64,000 bases of DNA from Whitmania pigra. Taxonomy: Eukaryota; Annelida; Clitellata; Hirudinida; Haemopidae. Location: the NCBI GenBank assembly GCA_021613335.1, contig JAJTWR010000182.1, positions 797,501 through 861,500 on the forward strand, written 5' to 3'. The translations under genes were made by a program, and so were the position numbers. Below, piece by piece: positions 59,389-64,000 of the stretch. Within the stretch, counting starts at the first letter, position 1, and each line of letters opens with the position of its first letter. The notes under the pieces are model-generated. The model searched no databases. It was not told the DNA's origin and was given only the letters and a program-made list of their open reading frames with translations.

Positions 59389-61844
59389 TCATACGGCAGT
59401 TTCTCCCCTCGTCTTTTCATCCTTTGAAGGCGACCTTGCGTTTAACAACACTAGAACTTGGCACGCAGCAAGATGCACAACTAGATTGATGATGAGGGCA
59501 CACCTGGACAGGCGATTTATTTGATAAGCAACGCAAGCAGACGATTTTCCTCCACAAGTATTTGTCTCCCACATTCCACAACTCCAGTCAATGAAAGCTC
59601 CAAATATTATTGCAGAAGGTATGGCACCTAAACACAGTGTACCTTTTCAAATTCCTTACAAGCAATTTTGAAACTATAGCAATCGAAAAAAACAGCCACA
59701 TATTAAGCTGATAACATTAATTATATCATGTATTAGGGCTGCGAACGATTGAAATTTTCTTGAAACAATTGATTATATTAATTCAGGTCGGATGTTTGTG
59801 ATTACTGTACACTGACTAATGCGTAGTTGCGACGCAACAAGATCGGCTAAAAGTATTTTGAACGTTTATGCGTCGATTAAGTGTCCATTTCCCTGTTTAG
59901 CTCAGAAACAAAATACAGTCGAACCCGGTCTCTGGCCTAGCGATTTGCCAAAAATGCGTCGAGAAAACCGAAAATCAATATATATTAACTGACTGCATAT
60001 TAACATGTGCTTGAAAATTTTCGTGTGTGCATAATGTGCATTAATAAATATGAATGTACATGCACCTGTTTTAGTTTTTTTTTACACAACAGCAATTGAT
60101 ATGATCTATGTAGCATACGTAAAAGAAAAGACAGGTAACAAAAAAGAAGACTATTTCAATTAATATAAACTTGTACAATTGAAAAATATCAATTAATCGA
60201 ATTTTATCTGATTAAAATACTTAACTATTAATCGAATAATTGAATTTTATCTGATTAAAGTTCTTAACTATTAATCGATTAATTAAATTTTATATTATTA
60301 AAACTCTTAACTATTAATCGATTAAATCCGCAGCCCTGTGATATAATATCATAATTTAAGGAATCACATGAATTAAACCTAGACACTTGATGAAAAGGGT
60401 TTGCAGAGTAAAAACCTGATTTGCATCACCTTCACTCAAAGATCTAAAATAACATATCAAAATAAGTGGTATTAATGGCCTTTATAAATTACGTGGTAAA
60501 GTAAATTTTTAAAGTTCTCAAGTAACGACATTAACATCACAATGAAACATCCATTACACATTAAATATAACATATCATTTCGAAGGGAAAAAATCAAAAC
60601 ATATCAAATACAGATGTATTGGCAAAGAAAAAGATTATTGTAAAGATTTATTTTAATTTATCTAAGGAATTTTAAATGCCTGGAAAAGTTGATTCGATGG
60701 AACCTTAAAAATTTCTAAAATTGCCAAAGGCTTGGGGAGATTTATAACCAACTTTACTTTTATTTGTAAGAGCCTGTAGACCAGCGGTTCTCAATTTTTC
60801 CAGTGCCGCGCCCCCTCAGCGATACTTGCCATGCTTTGGCGACACCCAACAATAATGCTGATTGGACTAACTTTCACTAAGTAAATTTCATTGTTGCTGT
60901 GATGCCTTCGACTTCTAAATATTAGGATGATTACATTTAAATCCTTTAAACGAATAATTCACACCTGTATTTACAAATCTTAGAATGTTTTAACGAAGAA
61001 TTCACAGTCTGAGTTTGCCTGAGCAAATCATCTTTAACATCAAGTATACTCCTGGGTTTCGACTTGGTGGTAAACAAACTTAAAAAAAGCCTGTATCTTG
61101 TTGGAAAAGTCCTACAGAAGGCTAGCATGATGATTAGGAGCTACATAAATAGCTTGTACCAAAAAAGGTATCTTAATCAAACATACAAAGGATATAGTTA
61201 TGCCAACATATATTTTTTATAATATTAAACAATTCTCTTGAATTCTTAGTGTTTCAGGCCCAAGGGGTCGCGACGTATAGGTTGAGAACCGCTGCTAAAG
61301 ACTAAGTGTGAGAGAAGAAACTATGCTTGAAGCAGTACAAAAGATCAAAAATAAGACACATAAAAAAATAGATCTGCATCATATGTTTAGAAACAAAAAG
61401 ACATTGATAAAATCAAGTTGATGAAATGGTTTGCAGAAAAGTTATCCTTTTTAAATGATCCGGTAAAGCACCTTATTACCATTAATTAGCACCATTCATT
61501 ACTGGGGTGTTTTAACGCTGAAGGCTATGATATAGCATCCAACGTGACATTTTTTGAATGATTTTTTTTAACTTAAAATTTTTTTTTTGAATGCTTGAAA
61601 AGTATTTTTTAATCTATCATTTATAACTGATGAAACCACCCGTCAACTAAGTCATAAAAACTTACCTCGAATACAGAGCTGCATTCATAGTGTAGCAGGC
61701 AAACGATATCATCATGAAAACCATAACTAGAAACATCAGTAGAATTCCCTTTTTGCAGAGTCCATTCACACAGGGATAATCATAAGCTGATGGAATACCA
61801 TCATCACGTAGGACATTCATTATGCAGGAACAATTGAACAAAAG
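59389..61844 (-). CDS. SLCO/OATP organic anion transporter, C-terminal exons only
   Basis: Plasma-membrane sodium-independent organic anion transporter family. Traced exons: 61666-61844, 60416-60443 and 59389-59627. The first gives LLFNCSCIMNVLRDDG...CVNGLCKKG, a Cys-rich extracellular loop end, and a transmembrane helix (ILLMFLVMVFMMISFACY). The last has GAIPSAIIFGAFIDWSCGMW, the OATP signature G.IP.PI.FG..ID..C..W, followed by CGGKSSACVAYQINRLS and another helix, then stop. The first two exons join in phase; the second and third do not, and a short exon with the expected (A)LG.QW...R.LG segment should lie between 59628 and 60415. The 5' exons are to the right, not found in this window or beyond it. 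Two hAT-like elements lie in the introns. Confidence 0.85.
59734..60338. mobile_element. hAT-like MITE in SLCO intron, with internal tandem repeats
   Basis: Left end TAGGGCTGCGAACGATTGAA, right end TTAATCGATTAAATCCGCAGCCCTG; the ends are inverted over TAGGGCTGCG/CGCAGCCCT. Between about 60185 and 60325 a 56-bp unit (ATCTGATTAAA...CTTAACTATTAATCGATTAAT) occurs three times. It also contains ACAGTCGAACCCGGTCTCTG, like the end of a pogo-type element, so a nested insertion is possible. No clean target duplication. Confidence 0.6.
60782..61294. mobile_element. hAT MITE (Charlie/Tip100-like ends) in SLCO intron
   Basis: Left end CAGCGGTTCTCAATTTTTCC with GCCGCGCCCCCTCAG; right end AGGGGTCGCGACGTATAGGT followed by TGAGAACCGCTG. 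These match the well-known CAGNGGTTCTCAACC...GGTTGAGAACCGCTG hAT termini. The flanks CTGTAGAC and CTAAAGAC agree at 6 of 8 positions. No transposase inside. Confidence 0.88.
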
Positions 61845-63340
61845 CTAAAGCATAACAAATAGTTAAATATTTTGGGACACTTCATTTCGTAAAAAGGCAG
61901 ATAGAAATTGAATATTTTAGGTCAATGTGACATATGTCTATTTTTATATTTTAGTTCGATTAGAGATCTTTTGTTACGCTTGTCTATGTCGTCGCCATCT
62001 TGTGGTCTGAACTATTTTGATTAGCTGTTATTGTCATTGTGTTTAGACAGTTAAAGATTAAAATAAACGAAAACGTTACAGTCAAAGTCTCGCACATCAA
62101 ACTAGCTTCCTGATTGCGATAAAACGAAACTGTTAAATGTCAATAACAACAAAGACATCATACCTCTAGGTCCCAGTAGAGGAGAATGACGAACCATCAA
62201 AGGACTCAACGATTACAGACCATGCTTACAACGGACTTCTGATTGGATATTAGCCAAGATTAGATGTGCATGTGGAATAAAGTTCACTGAGAAGTCCGTC
62301 AAAGCCAAATTTCGGGTGTGAGGTATTGAGACAGCATACTATCACGAAGTTGCAGATAGATAAAACGGAATGAAATACCGTACCAGAATCACATCATGCT
62401 CCGAATGTGCTCCACTCTCTCGTCAAGGATAAGACTCCCCAAGAGCCAGGATAGGGTTCTTTTGAGGAAACCTTTAAGAGAAGCTAGTCAGGATTGGATG
62501 AAGAATTCAGGCAAGGGTTTAAGAACAATCTGATGGATGGATCAGTGAAATCCTTCAGTGACTTCATCTATAATAAGGGGTCATCCGTAAAAGACATCCG
62601 CAAAAAGTTGTTGATTTTTAACCCCCATATTATGCAGATATCCGAAACTTTTTGCAGACGTCTTTTAATAAGCAATTCTATTGTCTCATGGAAAAAGCCG
62701 ATTGTAGCCGATCTGTAAAATTTGTTCCTTGGAGATCCTACTGATCCAACACCCAGAGCGCGCATTGGTAAAGGTTTCGAATATCGCCAATATAGGCATT
62801 CATGGATGACTGATAGTGAACTGATAGTGGTTGTTCAAAATACCCTAGACAAATTGGACAAATGTAAGGCAAATTAACCCTAAATCAGGGACCATTTAAA
62901 TGGAGGACCACATCAGGACCATTTGGAATAAGATGGAAACATAATTTTTTTTAATTGCCAACGGATAACGAGTATTTTGAAATAATAGAACGAAATGGAA
63001 AAATAATTTCATATTAAATAACTTTTTGTGCCAAAAAAGATAATTTCTTTGTTATTATTGGCTTTTGACATTTTGTTTCTCTTTTTCGCAGCATAAAAAA
63101 GTTGTTGAGAGTTTTAAATTTTAAAATAATATTTCACCAAATTTAATAAGTAACTTGTGGAACAGAACTATTTACATGACATGTCAAAATCTGAGTAAAC
63201 TCACAACTTATTAGAGGACATACTGTCAAAAAATGAGTACCTTCCATCTATTATGATCTAGCAAATTGCTAAATTAGCCAATCATTTGAGAGCCTTATAT
63301 ATCGGGGTGGGATGCCAAAGCACGTTTTAATCAATCTACT
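61845..63340. other. Region right of the last traced SLCO exon
   Basis: Should be SLCO intron or upstream sequence, but no further SLCO exon was recognised. It contains a MITE-like segment (62577-62726, shared with 24210-24668). The 74-codon frame at 62494 spans that repeat and is not taken as a gene. Confidence 0.4.
62577..62730. repeat. MITE-like repeat sharing segments with 24210-24668
   Basis: GGGGTCATCCGTAAAAGACA at the left, TTTTAATAAGCAATTCTATT and GCCGATTGTAGCCGATCTGT in the interior; each has a counterpart in the 24.2-24.7 kb copy. Confidence 0.55.
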
Positions 63341-63349
63341 ATTTACATG

Positions 63350-64000
63350 GGGCCCTTACCCAAGGGTAATCCCAAAGGCCGTGCAAGCTGGGTTGCACAA
63401 GACCTAGTCACGAGGGCGGTTCGGCAAACACAGCAGGGTGAGTGGACAACGTGGGAAGATGTGAAGCAAAGATCCCTTACCTGGAGCGATATATGGAAAA
63501 TGTCCCAGCTCCGACTTGCCTACGCGATAAGGTCAGTGTAAGACCAGTTGCCCTCCAAAAATGGGGTTTGATGGAATACATCGAATGCCAGCCTGTGGCG
63601 GGAATGAGACACTGCATCACGTGCTTAGCAGTTGCAGGAATGCCCTTGCCAATGGTCAGTACACATGGCGGCGTAACCTTCCTTCGAGAATTGTGTGAGG
63701 CCGCAAAAGCAGCAGTCTCCAAAATTTATTTCTTGCCCGAAGGCTTCTCACACCTCTGCAAAAAGAGATATCAAACTTCTAGGCGAGACGTTCTTGCAGA
63801 AGCAAACAATTGGACCGTCGCAGTCGACATAGAAGGGATGAGGCACTACCCCAGGTGCTGATAGAAAGTGGCAAGAGGCCGCATTTAGTGTCCGTATCGC
63901 TGCCGACAAATGCCATCATTCTCTCAAAGCGGATAAGTATGCAGATCTGTCGATCGACCTGGAAGCGAAAGGATACCGGACAGACCTCTTCCTCACCACG
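63350..64000 (+). pseudogene. Retrotransposon polyprotein fragment, frameshifted, runs off right edge
   Basis: Frame 1 has WVAQDLVTRAVRQTQQGEW, TTWEDVKQRSLTWSDIWKM and LRLAYAIRSVYD, matching the C-terminal region (W..W....R.L.W.D.W......L.F..R..YD) that follows reverse transcriptase in a widespread group of animal non-LTR elements. In another frame a broken C..C..H..C knuckle region is followed by FLRELCEAAKAAVSK. Stops and frameshifts separate the parts. No reverse transcriptase is in the window. Confidence 0.7.

Overview
The window is AT-rich animal DNA. It has spliced genes with GT/AG introns, introns from under 100 bp to about 14.6 kb, and many microsatellites and transposon remains. Gene content (a metabotropic GABA-B receptor, an OATP-type transporter and an endonuclease IV-type AP endonuclease, a family lost in vertebrates) points to an invertebrate metazoan. 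I cannot name the phylum from sequence alone.

Left half (about 1-35000, minus strand): one large GABA-B-receptor-like gene. I traced eleven exons by splice sites and reading phase, from a long N-terminal exon near 34981 down to the TM1 and TM2 exons at the left edge, where the gene runs out of the window. Its introns hold most of the mobile DNA: a hAT element at 7417-8629, LINE relics, an apparently intact R4/Dong-like retrotransposon inserted in a (AAT)n array (about 11108-14540), a second hAT at 16522-17754, a fold-back repeat around 21057-21405, a Tigger-like element at 26168-26699, and a duplicated unit alternating with (AAT)n arrays near 30.2-30.9 kb.

Middle (37.7-45.6 kb): a NOL10-like WD-repeat gene on the minus strand (nucleolar, ribosome biogenesis) lies head-to-head with an eight-exon endonuclease IV gene on the plus strand (abasic-site repair) in which every metal ligand is preserved.

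Right part (47.7-64 kb): an intronless TRIP12-like HECT ubiquitin-ligase ORF lies between inverted termini with a near-perfect 8-bp duplication, so it may be cargo of a DNA transposon. Two intronless RING-H2 paralogs on the minus strand follow at once, then a small three-exon proline-rich gene, the last exons of an SLCO/OATP transporter with two hAT-like insertions in its introns, and a decayed retrotransposon at the right edge. The two most notable items are the HECT-in-transposon arrangement and the microsatellite-embedded R4-type element with a long open frame.
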